Of a stretch of DNA of 42,945 nucleotides, positions 31,667-42,227 are shown piece by piece. The position numbers were made by a program, and so were the translations under genes. Source of the DNA: Saksenaea vasiformis B4078. Lineage: Eukaryota; Mucoromycota; Mucoromycetes; Mucorales; Saksenaeaceae. Positions within the stretch are counted from its first letter, which is position 1, and every line of letters starts with the position of its first letter. The notes beneath the pieces were generated by a model that worked only from the letters and a program-made list of their open reading frames with translations, was not told the DNA's origin and searched no databases. The DNA lies in contig JNDT01002154.1 of assembly GCA_000697055.1 (NCBI GenBank), positions 1 through 42,945 of the forward strand, in the 5' to 3' direction.

Positions 31667-33132
31667 TATTGAAGTCATTGCTATAAGGTTCTTCGTTCAT
31701 GCTAAGCTGGGAGATAACTCAAGTAGGCAAGAAGTATATATTGTACGAAGCGGTTACTACGAAAAGAAAAATGCAGAGGTATATCCTGGGCATAAATCGT
31801 CCATTACGGAAGAGCTGCCTCTTATACGGAGATTTTTGTAATGGTTATGATGATATCTTCTTGGCTCTGCGATTTCACGGAGAGGAAGCTCGGGTTTGCC
31901 GTTCTCCCTCTTTCTCTTTTAAATAAGAGATTATACATGTAAAAAGGTCTGGCAAGTGGATACACCGCAAGAAGAAACACTGCAACAAAAAACGGGAAAG
32001 CCATGTTAAAAGTATGTGCATAGTAGGAAGGTATGTTATATAAGAGACACATCTTACGACAGCATCTAGGAAGAGATAGCAATACAAGGAGAGATGTTGT
32101 AAAAACACACACTATGCAAAAATATTCCCGTCGAAATGTCGAACTCCTGCAGACGATACATGGAGAAAGAGAATAATGAAGAACAGGTGCATACAAATAA
32201 GCATGGAATTTCCTGTAACTTTGGCTATGTAATCCTGTGTATTCAAAAGAAAGTCATCGATTCTACTTGGAAGAGGAGTGCCATTCGTACCGTTCTCTCT
32301 GAGCCTCATGATAACATCAATGGAATGCGGCCGGTTCGTGCAGAATGTAAATACTCATCTTTCGACACCAAGAGCATATTATATTTCAGTAATGACGAAT
32401 TCCTTGTGATATGGAGCGCTTTTTTCTTGATGACTTGGTAAGCACATGTTTCCCGCACGTTTTCGTCTACGGCACCATTGCGGTCAACAGAGGCTCACTG
32501 GGACTATCCATAAACCTGGTTACGCGCTATCGCTCATTTCAAGTAATCAATGATAATATATATATCAACCTCTGCTTAACCCTATGGTGATGTTCATGAT
32601 AGAGCACATGGCCTTTTGCACAATGTACTCTTGTCCGGAGAGTAAAATGTGTCAGAATCTGACAATCAATGACTGTAACACTCCAAGAGAGTCGGAATGC
32701 AAACATTAACTTTCAGACAACTTCCGGTTCTCTTTTTACACAGATAATATTTGCCAAATAACAAAATATTGCAGTGAGTATGTATTTGCTGCTTTCTTCT
32801 TGTCCAACAGTAGAAAGAAGTTATTTCATATACATAGGATTAGTAGATCTATTTACAAACGTAAAAGGATAAGATAGTAGGTAAGTCGCGCTTCTCGGTT
32901 GTGCTTGTGTTACAATTTAGTGGACTTCAATTAACGAAAAAGAAGTCAAAGAAGACGATGTGCAACAAGATGATAGCATTACCCTATTTTTTCGGTTCAC
33001 TATTTTTGGATGAATACAGTAACCAATTTTGTTTGTACGCCCTTTCGTTTTTCGGGCAGTTTATATTGAGCCTCTCCAGAAAAGTTGTCTTTTTTTTGTT
33101 TGTTTACCCTTTTACCTTCCTTACATCTCCAC
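31667..33132. other. Intergenic stretch, nothing recognised
   Basis: AT-rich sequence between the 31277 ORF and the secreted-protein gene. A minus-strand frame (31822-32196) contains a hydrophobic segment (FPFFVAVFLLAVYPLARPFYM) that could be a small membrane protein, but it has no supporting signal. Other frames are short. Confidence 0.4.
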
Positions 33133-33697
33133 ATGGTCGTATTGTCCAAGTCGTTTGCTGTCGGCATCATCTTGCTGTTCACGCTCTTTCAATTTGCAAG
33201 CGCCAGTATTTACTCGCAGTTACAATTCATCAAAATTGTTTCCCCCAAGAATGGCCAAGATATCAAACGTGGTCAAAAGCTCGTAGTAAAATACGTTATG
33301 CAACCATTGATCCAAGGTAAAAAAAGAAACAGATGAAGCGTGTCCTTATACTGTCATTATTTAACACCACACGCAGATAACCATATGGCTGGCAGAGCGA
33401 AGAGTTTGGATATCAACTTCCATAGCAGAACCGGTAACAAGAAGCAACAACAGCTTGCTATTATTCACAAGTCATGGTAAACTATCTGACCTTGGTGTCT
33501 CCCTTCGAATACTAAGTATTTGATTATCTAGCCCTGTCGCTGCAAAGGACAACAAATATGTTACTTATACCAAGAAGTGGACCGTTCCCAAGAACACCAA
33601 GCCTGGATCGTACGCTGTCGACTTTATCGAGGTTGTTCAGGGCCGACGCGGTAGCTTCACTGCGACCGAAACTGTCAAAGTGAACGTTGTGGATTAA
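33133..33697 (+). CDS. Small secreted Kre9/KNH-like protein, three exons
   Basis: Exons 33133-33316, 33377-33476 and 33532-33697 (TAA) sum to 450 nt and give 149 aa; the two introns are 60 and 55 nt, and the second has branch point ATACTAAG. Residues 1-24 are a signal peptide (hydrophobic core GIILLFTLFQFASA). The mature part fits the fungal Kre9/KNH N-terminal beta-sandwich family: IKIVSPKNGQDIKRGQKLVV at the start, a central cysteine, and KWTVPKNTKPGSYAVDF near the end. Family members are cell-wall or extracellular proteins involved in beta-glucan organisation. No GPI tail or Ser/Thr-rich stalk is present, so it is probably fully secreted. AATAAA lies at 33716. The ATG was chosen because it opens the signal peptide. 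Confidence 0.85.
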
Positions 33698-33721
33698 TTA
33701 TCACAATGACTGGTGAATAAA

Positions 33722-34316
33722 AATGAATGTGTTTTGCAACGTGGATTTAGTTGTTTTTAACCGCTTCCTATAAAACACGTGGGAAATTAAAGGCAGCCGA
33801 TTTCTAAATTCTAAAAAAAGGGAAGCTATTTCATCTGCTCTGCATATCAATGACCTAGGTACAGGTCTATTCCCCTATCCTGGATAACCCAGAATTCTGC
33901 ATCTTCAGTGCATGACACACACCTTTCCGTTTCCGCCACACCACAAAAGCCCCCCCCCAGCGAAGTAAGATGCTCGATTGCAATGCCGTTCTTTTTTTTT
34001 TCGGCCTATATACTGTGTTTTGCGGGAATCGTTCGCGCTGCTCGGAGTCTTATTTTGCGCCAATGGAAGTCCAAATTTGGGCTACAAAAAGGAAATCCTT
34101 TAAACACAGCTTGTAAGAAGCATTTACCTCACTTACCAGTAAGTGCAAATCATGGCTCCCAGCTGCCGCAAAACAAGACGCCATACAGTAGAAACAATTC
34201 TTGAATTATTAAATTGTCGGAATAACTGGAGTAGATACTTGCATAAAATATAACGATCTAAATTCCTTGCGGAAACCCAAGTTCGAGATGGTGATATAAG
34301 GAAAAGAAATTCCGAT
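33722..34316. other. Stretch with no supported gene
   Basis: Contains a poly-C run (~33951) and a 98-codon plus-strand frame (33908-34204) of low credibility. It is directly downstream of the Fanzor stop codon, so any guide (omega) RNA end belonging to that gene would be expected to reach into about 34130-34316; no structure can be assigned by eye. Confidence 0.35.
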
Positions 34317-35029
34317 CTACTGCTGATCTCGCCGAAATGCTTCTGGTCTTCCAAACCCTTGCAAGATAGACTCTCCGATTTTATGTAGGTTTTTAGCAGC
34401 GACAGTATCTCTATTCCATCGTATGCCACAGTTGTTGCAGACCAGGATACCATGGTGTGAGACCTTGTCGTGGGATTGAAAATTCTTGAGCGATCGCTGA
34501 CAACAGCAGTTACAAATCTGTGTGGTAGCAGCCTAGTATCAAGAAGATCACCGAAGAATCCTACTTACTTGTGACGACAAATACTCGTCGATTGTCACCA
34601 CGAGGACATCTCCTAAATGCTCTTGTCGTTTGAAGCTGCTGTAAGCTTTTTTACCAATGCCAGTTTATGCCCTTTAAATTTTGATTCCCCCCGTCTTGGT
34701 TAAACATACCAGCGCCAAAGACAATGAATGGCATCTTCCCATCGTTATGGATCTTGGGTTTGGAAGCCCTCCAAAATCGTAGCCTCCTCGCAGGGAAAGC
34801 AGTACTACGGGATTGAGACTGATGATGTCTGTAAAATATTACAGAGATTAGTTCAGAATGAAAGCGTTTGCTATCTACTTCCAATTTCTGTACGGTCAAC
34901 TGCCGCTCCTGCTGCTACCGTGTTTGCTCAACTTTTTTTCGTCTCCTTTTTGACTTCTTTCGCAGTCGATTCTGCCGACGTGACAGTCTGTTGCGCCTCG
35001 TATTGTGTCATCGGTTCCTGCTATACTGC

Positions 35030-36642
35030 ATTTTTGGTTATAAACTCACACCTTGCGTGACTATCCTCACGCTTGGTTTCTACAATTTTACACACAATCA
35101 AAAAGAAATTCACGTCATAGCAAGCGCTTTTTTCATGGTTGGCATCGTTATTTTTCATAGCATCTTAGTTACAAAATATTCTCGGCTTCTTGCCAGCTTA
35201 TAGTACCCCCATATATTGTAGAGAACGCTAGTATGTCTTTGGGCGTTTAGAGTTAGCCGCATAATTGGTCAGTATTAGCATTTAGCTGTAATAACACGCT
35301 ACGGAAATGAAATAAGTAATAAGCAACACAAACAGGCCCGCTCGTTACCTGTAAATACTTCACATAACTGAAATATATGTCTACATCCGTGGTGGCTGAT
35401 AGTGCTGCATCTGCGGATGGACAGGTACCAACAGCACCACTGGCAACGGGAACCAATCGCCCAAAAAGACAGTACACAAACTATACATCTGCTCAGATAT
35501 CGCTTCTTCTGAACAGTTTTCCGGTAGAGGATATTACCATCACAGAAGCGTTAGAAGAGAGGCGAGATTGCCCACTATAGCCGACGCTATAATTGACCTT
35601 ACATCATTAATCTGATGTTGCAGGCATGACTCGTTCTGCAGCGAGCAAAATCATAAAAAAGCACAAAGAAGATGAATATCATCGGCTTCCAATCAAGAAA
35701 CGCAGAGGACGTCCAAGATCTCCTAAGCTCTTACAAGAGCATACTGACATTTCTTGTCGCATATTTAGAAGAAAATCCTGTAGCAATCTTGGCACAAATC
35801 AAGCAGGACCTGTACAATGCATTTCCTGGGCTAGAAGTTTCTACTACCACTCTGGCAACCCATATAATACGTAAATGCAGTATAACCATGAACAAGGCTG
35901 AACCATACAGAGAACGTCGCGATGCACCAGAGGTTAGAGTGAAGCGAAAAGAAGTCATCAGTCGGTGGATTGAGGATCCAGAGTTCGATTATCAAAGGAA
36001 TTGCGTCTTTATTGATGAATAAGGATTCAACTTCCACTTACGACGAGCCTTCGCGAGGTCAAGGAGAGGGCAACCTGCTCGTATAAGAGTGCCAACTACC
36101 TGCGGCCGTAATTTGACGATATTTGCAACAATATCTCACCCTGGCCTGATGGATATATCAGTGAAATTATCACCTGGAGGAACGAAGTAGCAGGAGTTCG
36201 TGGCTTATTTGCATAAGTGAATGGACCACCTCGATCAGCAAGGTTGCTGTGGCTGGAATCTTGTTTTTCACAGCGCCCATCCATATGAATAGCACTATAG
36301 ACGACGAAATCGCTTCTCGCGGTTCCCGTTGTCAGAGATTGCCTCCATGGTCGCCTTTTTGAATCCGATAGAAGAGTTCTTTTTCAAAATTGAAACTAAT
36401 GGTTAGGAGAAATCCGCTAGATCAGCGAGAAAACCTCACGTCCCGGATAGTGGAAGGAGCTCAGCACATCACAGGAGAAGACATCGATGGATGGATCCGC
36501 CATGCAAGAACTTTTTTTGTTCCTTATTTGAATGAACAACCTGGGTTGTTAAGTGTACAATTGTGAAAGAACGTTGGTTGTGGGTGAAATAGGAACAATT
36601 TTTGAGGATAGTCATGCAAGGTGTAAGTTCACAACCAAAAAT
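35030..36642 (+). mobile_element. IS630/Tc1-like DNA transposon inserted in the Fanzor gene
   Basis: The ends are inverted repeats beginning ATTTTTGGTT (35030 on plus, 36642 on minus) and continuing, with mismatches, through ACACCTTGC and TGACTATCCTC for about 75 bases. The 1613-bp element contains a broken transposase on the plus strand. Fanzor coding sequence lies on both sides in the same orientation, which confirms the boundaries approximately. A TA duplication, expected for this superfamily, is not evident at the flanks. Confidence 0.75.
35377..36540 (+). pseudogene. IS630/Tc1-like transposase, inactive
   Basis: The DDE transposase would cut and paste the surrounding element. From ATG 35377 the product has a helix-turn-helix region (YTNYTSAQISLLL), a central NPVAILAQIKQDL block, the first catalytic Asp in CVFIDE (~36010), and LNPIEEFF with the catalytic Glu (~36370). 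The second catalytic Asp position (MDNAPIH in the 39796 copy) reads FHSAHPY, so Asp is replaced. Stops at 35578, 36020 and later, plus several frameshifts, confirm that it is dead. It is more decayed than the 39796 copy. Confidence 0.8.
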
Positions 36643-36826
36643 CCAGTCCATTAATGACAATGTTGGTCATTTCTTGTAAAGCAAATTGACGATCTTGATA
36701 GTCGAAAAGTAGTTGTTGCGCAAGCTGACTACCGTAGAACTGGAAGAGGCCTTGTCTGTACCGTAAGAAATAGCTCACGTAACGACGATATTGTCGGATA
36801 TCCGTAGCCTTCGCGCTGGGAAGACT

Positions 36827-37205
36827 GAGAATTTCGTCGGGCACTCCCCTCGGGCACTCCTTCTCAAATATTTTAGCACCGCTGCAGCTACAACAGACAA
36901 ACTAGGTGCACGGAGAGTAGGAGTACAAGACTGTGAAAGTATTTGACATTGTTAGCTCCAGAAATATGTAACTGTTTGAACAACCAAAAGCTCAAGAAGC
37001 ATAGAATGAGTTAGAAAGCTGCAGAACCGGTGATCTAAAATTGTTGAAGAAGCATGGCAATATTAACTCTTGACACACGTATTCAAAATAAGGATGCTTT
37101 CATCTCTAGTGGTTTAGTTAGGGTGCTTCTAATTTGAATAACGCTGTTGCAGCGGTGACTGAAATATTTGAGGAGTGCCCGAGGGGAGTGCCCGACGAAA
37201 TTCTC
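36827..37205. mobile_element. MITE (379 bp) with ~60-bp inverted ends and 8-bp target duplication
   Basis: The ends GAGAATTTCGTCGGGCACTC and its complement are perfect for 20 bases and continue for about 60, including a tandem GGGCACTCC unit. It is flanked by GGAAGACT (36819-36826) and GGAAAACT (37206-37213), an 8-bp duplication with one mismatch, as in hAT-type insertions. It has no coding frame. It sits within Fanzor coding sequence; removing it rejoins the conserved region between the EYYAQI and RYVSYFLRY blocks. Confidence 0.8.
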
Positions 37206-37700
37206 GGAAAACTTGATTCTATATCTTTGATACCAGATGCTTCCTTCTTCTTATCCAACTCCTTGTTCCGACGAACGGAGCTAATTTGCGCATAATATTC
37301 GTCGGATGAAAAACGGCGAATTTCGTGCTCTCCAGTTCCATGGCCGTATGGGGCTGTCAGGTCGTCGTTACTCCAGGATCCATGGCGACGTGACGGAAGA
37401 ATTCCTCTACTTCTTCTATATCGAAGTCATCGAGTTCAAATTGTTGATCGCAAACCCTCGTTAGCTTTTTTGTTGAAAAGATGAAATCAACGCTGTAACC
37501 ATCGCTGTGGATGAGGTTACGAAAAAAAACTTCGTATCGCTTCTATAACAATGAGTTGGCATAGACTCACATCACGAGAGTCCCAATAGGTACCTGTCGA
37601 AATCGTATTTTTCAAGATGAAAGACTCGGCGAAATAATTCGCAATTAAGCACATATTGATCGTCGCTTCGAGCCTGGACGATTGGTAGTGAATTCAGGAA

Positions 37701-38309
37701 TGAAATTTGATATACCAAGTGTCAGAGATGGTGCTGGATGATTCTAGTGTAACAACATTTTTTTTTGTTGGAAACAATTCTGTTAAGTGAAATATATCCA
37801 TAATACATCCCTTTATCCTACCAGCTCACTAGAATTGTCATATATTCATTTTTCATTTACCAGTAGGGTTCTAAAGATTTGGCATCAAAAATTGCAGAGG
37901 AGGAAGGTCATATCTATCAGAACGTCCGAAAGTTGCATAGATGCTATGCATCCGCGCATCACACATCGTCTCTTTCAAAAGATCTTTTCCAAATAAAATG
38001 AGTGTATTCTCTTCAGGAACGCCTGTACTATCGTACAGCAGTGATCATCTCAATCAGCCATGGTTTTTAAAACATCGGCGGCCGCCCAGACGTTACATGT
38101 TTATTCGTCATCTTTCGATTCGGAAAACGATTTCATATCTACAAAACTTCTGGACATCCGCCGGAGCATAGATTTGGCACACCATAGAAATTGTTTTACA
38201 TGATAAAATATATTTATTCGAATTGTTCTATTGCTATAGGATTATAGCGTTATCAACCACATTCTATTTCGTCATCAACAGGTGTCGGTTCCAAAACGTT
38301 CTAACGTTA
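37701..38309. other. AT-rich stretch between the Fanzor and FAR1 pseudogenes
   Basis: No gene recognised. It should hold the missing Fanzor N-terminus and promoter, but neither can be read. Short frames at 37787-37996 and 37941-38171 have no motif. Confidence 0.4.
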
Positions 38310-39008
38310 TCATTCAGGCCAAGATCCCTACATACTTCTTGATGCTTGTAGTAGATAGGCGTCCATGTCATTTTGTAACTGCGCTTGATGCCACAGTAGC
38401 CCAATGGTTATTTTGAACAAAATGCATTATAAGCGGGGTTGGTGGTAATTTCTTGTCGAGTGGTCCCATTTCAAAAAGTCTAGAAGGTCGAGAATAGGAC
38501 TGCCTCTACAGATCTTGAACACCTTTCCACGAAAGCTGTAGATGTCTTTCATCGTCATCCACGGCGTACCGTCATTGCGTCAAATTTCTTGATAAATTTG
38601 TTGAGGTTTTATCACGTTGCGTGTCATAGAGCGAAGGTGGATTTCTGTAGGAGGTTCCAGTTGTCGATGCTGATAGCAGACTGTTGTATCTATTGTCACC
38701 TCATGCGTATGAACTGTCTGTGGATCCACTTTTCACACAAGAAACTTGTCGCCATGCTTCTTGCCAACTAACGCATACATAGTCCATGGACAGTTAAGAC
38801 GAACAGTATTTTTCATTCTTTTACGCGTTTTCTCGGTTACGTTGTGAGTATTCTTGTAGACGCCACCATGAATACATTTTATATAAATGTGATGATTAGG
38901 TGTGCTGGAAGCCGTAGTAACAGCAAAGTGCTCTTCTTTAGCCAGGGTCTGAGCAGCATTGAGGACATCATGGTGTGAATCACAGAGTTTTCCAAGGAGC
39001 GCGTTCAT
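38310..39008 (-). pseudogene. Mutator-like (MULE) element fragment with FAR1-type DNA-binding domain
   Basis: From ATG 39008 the minus-strand product reads as a FAR1/WRKY-GCM1-type zinc finger: AKEEHFAVTT, then YIKCIHGGVYKN, RLNCPWTM and, after a TGA, VHTHEV (C..C..H-x-H). Next come KPQQIYQEI and TPWMTMKDIYSFRGKV, which usually link this domain to a MULE transposase core. The frame holds in-frame stops at ~38730, ~38580, ~38428 and ~38327; the first lies where W is usual. The transposase core itself is not found. Such domains in fungi come from Mutator transposons. Confidence 0.7.
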
Positions 39009-39319
39009 TTTTAATGTTTTCGAGTTAGAGAAAAGTTGTTAAGAAAAATAAATTATTTTGAAGCTGTCAGGTCGATCATTATATATATACGTCTGTCTTC
39101 TTATTATATGTCTTAGTCAATCATAGTCGTATTGATTGTAAGAGTTATTTGATCATGCACAATAATGATGATAAAATAGGAGTATAGATTATTTTCCTGA
39201 GTAATTGCTGCATATGAGCGTTTTCAAGAGGTGATCTGACTACTTCCAGCTTTATGCATGCACGCATAAGGATGAAGATCATGATGCTACACGAATCTGA
39301 TTAAAATGATGTTCGCTGT

Positions 39320-39490
39320 CATTATAATTGTCTTGTAGCAACAGTCATGAGATAGGATGTGCCCGGAGTACCTAAATATCATGCAGTCTTTGTTTTACGT
39401 TAGATCCTTAATATTGGCTGTTAGATAACTGAGTAGATTCTGGTATTAATGTGTAGATGAAGTGCCGATATATAAGGCTATCTGAATAAG
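39320..39490 (-). repeat. Diverged relative of the 18155-18685 solo LTR
   Basis: This segment aligns with about 18445-18615 through shared blocks such as TAATTGTCTTGT, GATAGGA, GTACCT, TGTTAGAT and GATGAAGTGCCGAT, with roughly two-thirds identity by eye. Boundaries and target duplication cannot be fixed. The surrounding 39060-39320 is likely part of the same old LTR. Confidence 0.55.
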
Positions 39491-39795
39491 AGAGCATTCA
39501 GAAAGTTGCCTTCACTCTATCCTCGGATGTGGTCGCCCTCCCCAACTTGATCCAACGAATTTTATTTTCATTTCGTATTTCAGTGCTTATTTCTTTGTTT
39601 TTATCTATCACGAAACTCCTCCCCAAGCCTGGTGAAAAAAGGAAGGTGCATGACGGAAGGTGTTAGAGGGGGAAGTAGGCTGAAAATTTCAATCTGAGAA
39701 TAAAAGCGTGGCTTGAGGGGCCTAACCACATCTTGTGACTTTGCGCCGGCTGCTAATGAATTTTGCGCCAGTAACCAGAGCTTTTTTTGCGTTGC

Positions 39796-41243
39796 ATGAA
39801 CTCCGCCATTTCCAAAGAAAAGGGTGGTAGCAAACTCATCCTTTACTTCTTCGATATGAACGCTTTACGTGAACACATGGAGGCTGATGGCGCTCCATCG
39901 AATGTGAATGATGTCACCTCGTTCGATGTTGATATGTCTGTGGATGATACACAAAACGAATGGGCAGAACTGTCTCGTTCAAATCCATCCGTTTTAACTG
40001 AAAGTGGCGGGAAGGAGGGAGTCATGTAGAGGCCAAACTTATGCGAATGCGTACATCGGCAGAAGCCTCATTATTTGCTGGTAATAATAGAGATGAAAGC
40101 TTAACAGACTTTGTCCACTTTCAGAACAGGCCATGCGTGCAGCATGAGCATGAAGCTAGAACGAGAGGTTCATATAGAAAATACGCCCCATACCAAATCG
40201 AAAAGCTGTTTGATTTGGTGATTGGAAAAGGACGAACAGCCAAGGAAGCATCGCTCATCACAGGTATAAATATCTCAACCATTCAACATTATATCAAAGC
40301 GTACAACCGGGATGAAGAAGGATATACCCGGTGTTCAGAGAAAGCGTCCGACTAGGTGTTCTGGTAAGCTTACTGAAGCTCACTCCCAGTTTCTTGTAGA
40401 TTATATTGACAGAAATCCCACTGCTATCCTGACTGATATAAAAAAGAGCTTATGTGAGGCGTTCGAAGGTCTATTTATCTCAGAATCAGCGTTGCATAGG
40501 CATTTGGTCAATAAATGCCGTATAACTTTGAAAAAGTTGGAAAAACTTCCTGCAGCAAGGAATTCTGATCGAGTGATCGCTTTGAGAAAGGAGAAAATTG
40601 AAGAGTGTGAGAAGATGGAAGACTTGGACTTCGTCAAAAATTGCGTTTTTATCGATGAAGCTGGTTTCAACTTGCATACTCAAAGAAACTTTGGTCGTTC
40701 TTTGAAGGGAACACCAGTAAAAGGCACTGTACCGACAGGAAAGGGAGTAGCGATTACTATATTAGGCGCCATATCTGAGGCTGGAGTGATAGATATATCT
40801 TGAGGAAGCCTCAGGCTGTATCTCTGTCCAAAAAGAGAAAATTTAACAGAAAACAAACGAAGACATTTAATGGTCGGATTGGTACACGAACAGGACATTT
40901 TCTGTCCTATACATCAAATGTAATGGATGTGTTGGATAGAAATAATATGAAGGACCATTACATCGTAATGGATAATGCACCGATTCACACACCTGCAGTC
41001 GTCCGCAATCTGATTGAGAGTAGAGGCTACAAATGTCTGTACTTACCACCATATTCTCCCTTTCTTAATCCTATTGAGGAATTTTGGTCAAAGGTAAAAG
41101 CAGGTATTAGGCGAAATGCGCTGAAAGTGGACGATCGACTTACGGGTTGAATTTGCGATTCAGTGAGCAAAGTGACAAGATCAGATTCTCAAGCCTAGAT
41201 TGAGCATGGAATATCCTTCGCTACTCACTGCAAGAGAGAATAA
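39796..41243 (+). pseudogene. IS630/Tc1-like transposase, DD34E, few lesions
   Basis: Cut-and-paste transposase. The N-terminal acidic region is followed by a helix-turn-helix (YAPYQIEKLFDLVIGKGRTAKEAS, ~40180-40250), NPTAILTDIKKSL, the first catalytic Asp in NCVFIDEAGFNLH (~40650), the second in YIVMDNAPIHTP (~40970), and Glu in LNPIEEFW (~41075). There are 34 residues between the last two, giving DD34E. All three catalytic residues are intact. Breaks: frame changes at ~40030, ~40330 and ~40800, then TGA 41148-41150 and a TAG near 41198, where R and W would be expected. The original stop is TAA 41241. Inverted ends were not found by eye, so element limits are unknown. Confidence 0.85.
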
Positions 41244-41694
41244 ACATATCTCTGAAGTAGAGTTCACAAATATGTGAGCCTGATCAAATATCACAGAAAC
41301 CCTACTGTGTGCACAACGAAAGCACCGTGTATCTTATCGTTGTGTTGGTAAGAGATACACTGCTCATCGGAGAAAAAGAATGCCGAAAAGTTTTTATTAT
41401 GTATGATCTAGCTCAGAGATCCTCTTCCATCCTTGATAGAAATAAATGTCATACCGAAGATCCATACGCAAACGCATGAGTATATTATACATAAACCTAG
41501 TGTAATCTGCGGTCATTCGTAAGATTGGGAGATCCAAGGAACATTGATGTCGTTCTACATGCAGACACAACACACTGCCATATAACACATACAAGGGACA
41601 ACGCCACACTGTAAGATCTCATTGCAGAATGTATATTTCGAGACTTTCTCTGATACTATTCAAGTAAAACAATTTCACTGTGGGAAAGACGTTT
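41244..41694. other. Stretch with no recognised gene
   Basis: AT-rich flank of the transposase pseudogene; it may hold the right end of that transposon. A 70-codon minus-strand frame (41397-41609) has no motif. Confidence 0.4.
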
Positions 41695-41831
41695 CCGACA
41701 ATTTACCTGGTCTTGTCATTTTCAGGTAGATGGTCGTTGTAGTGTAGCACACCACTGCCTAAAATGTCTTGAGGCTGACACAATGATTCCGACTATTTAC
41801 CTGAAAATGACAAAAACAGGTGAATTGTCGG
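41695..41831. mobile_element. Hairpin MITE-like inverted repeat
   Basis: Arms 41695-41728 and 41798-41831 are 34 bases each and match at about 31 positions (CCGACAATT.ACCTG....TTGTCATTTTCAGGTA). The loop is 69 bases. There is no coding frame. Size and layout fit a miniature non-autonomous transposon or a foldback element. Confidence 0.6.
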
Positions 41832-42002
41832 TACCTATTCCCATAGTGTTTGACATGACAATACTTCGGATGAACATTCGTTACATTAAATCTCTTGCGT
41901 TTACTCTTGAAGATGATAATGTCTTTGTCTTTACACCAACGTGTCATTTTGCTACATTATAGTGTTATAGATGTTAGATAACCTACCCTTTTCAATTTTG
42001 GT

Positions 42003-42227
42003 GTGAGACAAAGTGATAAAGAGAAAAAAGACCGTTCCAGAGATCAAGGTATTCTTTGGCCGTTTGTCGAAGGGTTTACAGTAATAAGCGTTATACCAAC
42101 CGGGAGAGGCGTTAATGTCACGATATTAGGCGCCATATCTAAGCTTGCTATGATAGAGATACCACTAAGAAAGCTTGAGGAGTTTTCCGCATCTAAAAGG
42201 AGAGACCTCGAACGGATAAAGCAATAA
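42003..42227 (+). pseudogene. IS630/Tc1-like transposase remnant
   Basis: A 74-codon frame contains VIPTGRGVNVTILGAISKLAMIEIPLRK, which aligns with VPTGKGVAITILGAISEAGVIDI..LRK of the 39796 copy, just after the first catalytic Asp region. Neither end of the gene is present. It is a third, more diverged copy of this family in the window. Confidence 0.65.

Larger units (their letters stand above)
34317..37700 (-). pseudogene. Fanzor (eukaryotic TnpB-like RNA-guided nuclease), spliced, disrupted by two transposons
   Basis: Fanzors are RuvC nucleases guided by an omega RNA and often carried by transposons. Coding pieces, 5' to 3' on the minus strand: ~37700-37595; intron 37594-37543 (GTACCT..TAG); 37542-37206 with RuvC-I aspartate at VAMDPG (~37385) and one frameshift just after it; 36826-36643; then 35029-34569 with an Arg/Lys-rich helix (NTRRNRLSRRQNRLRKK, ~34980), PFIVFGAGM (~34720), a frameshift, and RuvC-II glutamate at TIDEYLSSQ (~34580); intron 34568-34518 (GTAAGT..ACACAG); 34517-34317 with a zinc ribbon (CNCC..CNNC) and RuvC-III aspartate WNRDTVAAKN (~34410). 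Stop TAG 34317. All three acidic residues persist. Two further in-frame stops lie in the basic region. A MITE and an IS630 element split it. The N-terminal domain before 37700 is not recognisable. Confidence 0.85.

Noticed and set aside
31822..32196. Small membrane protein on the minus strand
   Set aside because: It has one hydrophobic stretch in AT-rich DNA, with no promoter, splice or family support.
33908..34204. 98-codon plus-strand ORF after the Kre9-like gene
   Set aside because: Low-complexity proline and phenylalanine runs come from poly-C and poly-T tracts; no family or conserved pattern.
34728..35203. Plus-strand ORFs (34728-35060, 34868-35203)
   Set aside because: They are antisense to the Fanzor arginine-rich region and extend into the IS630 inverted end; not independent genes.
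35030..36642. Fanzor carried as cargo of this IS630 element
   Set aside because: The element interrupts Fanzor coding sequence, with Fanzor parts outside both ends, so it is an invader and not a carrier.
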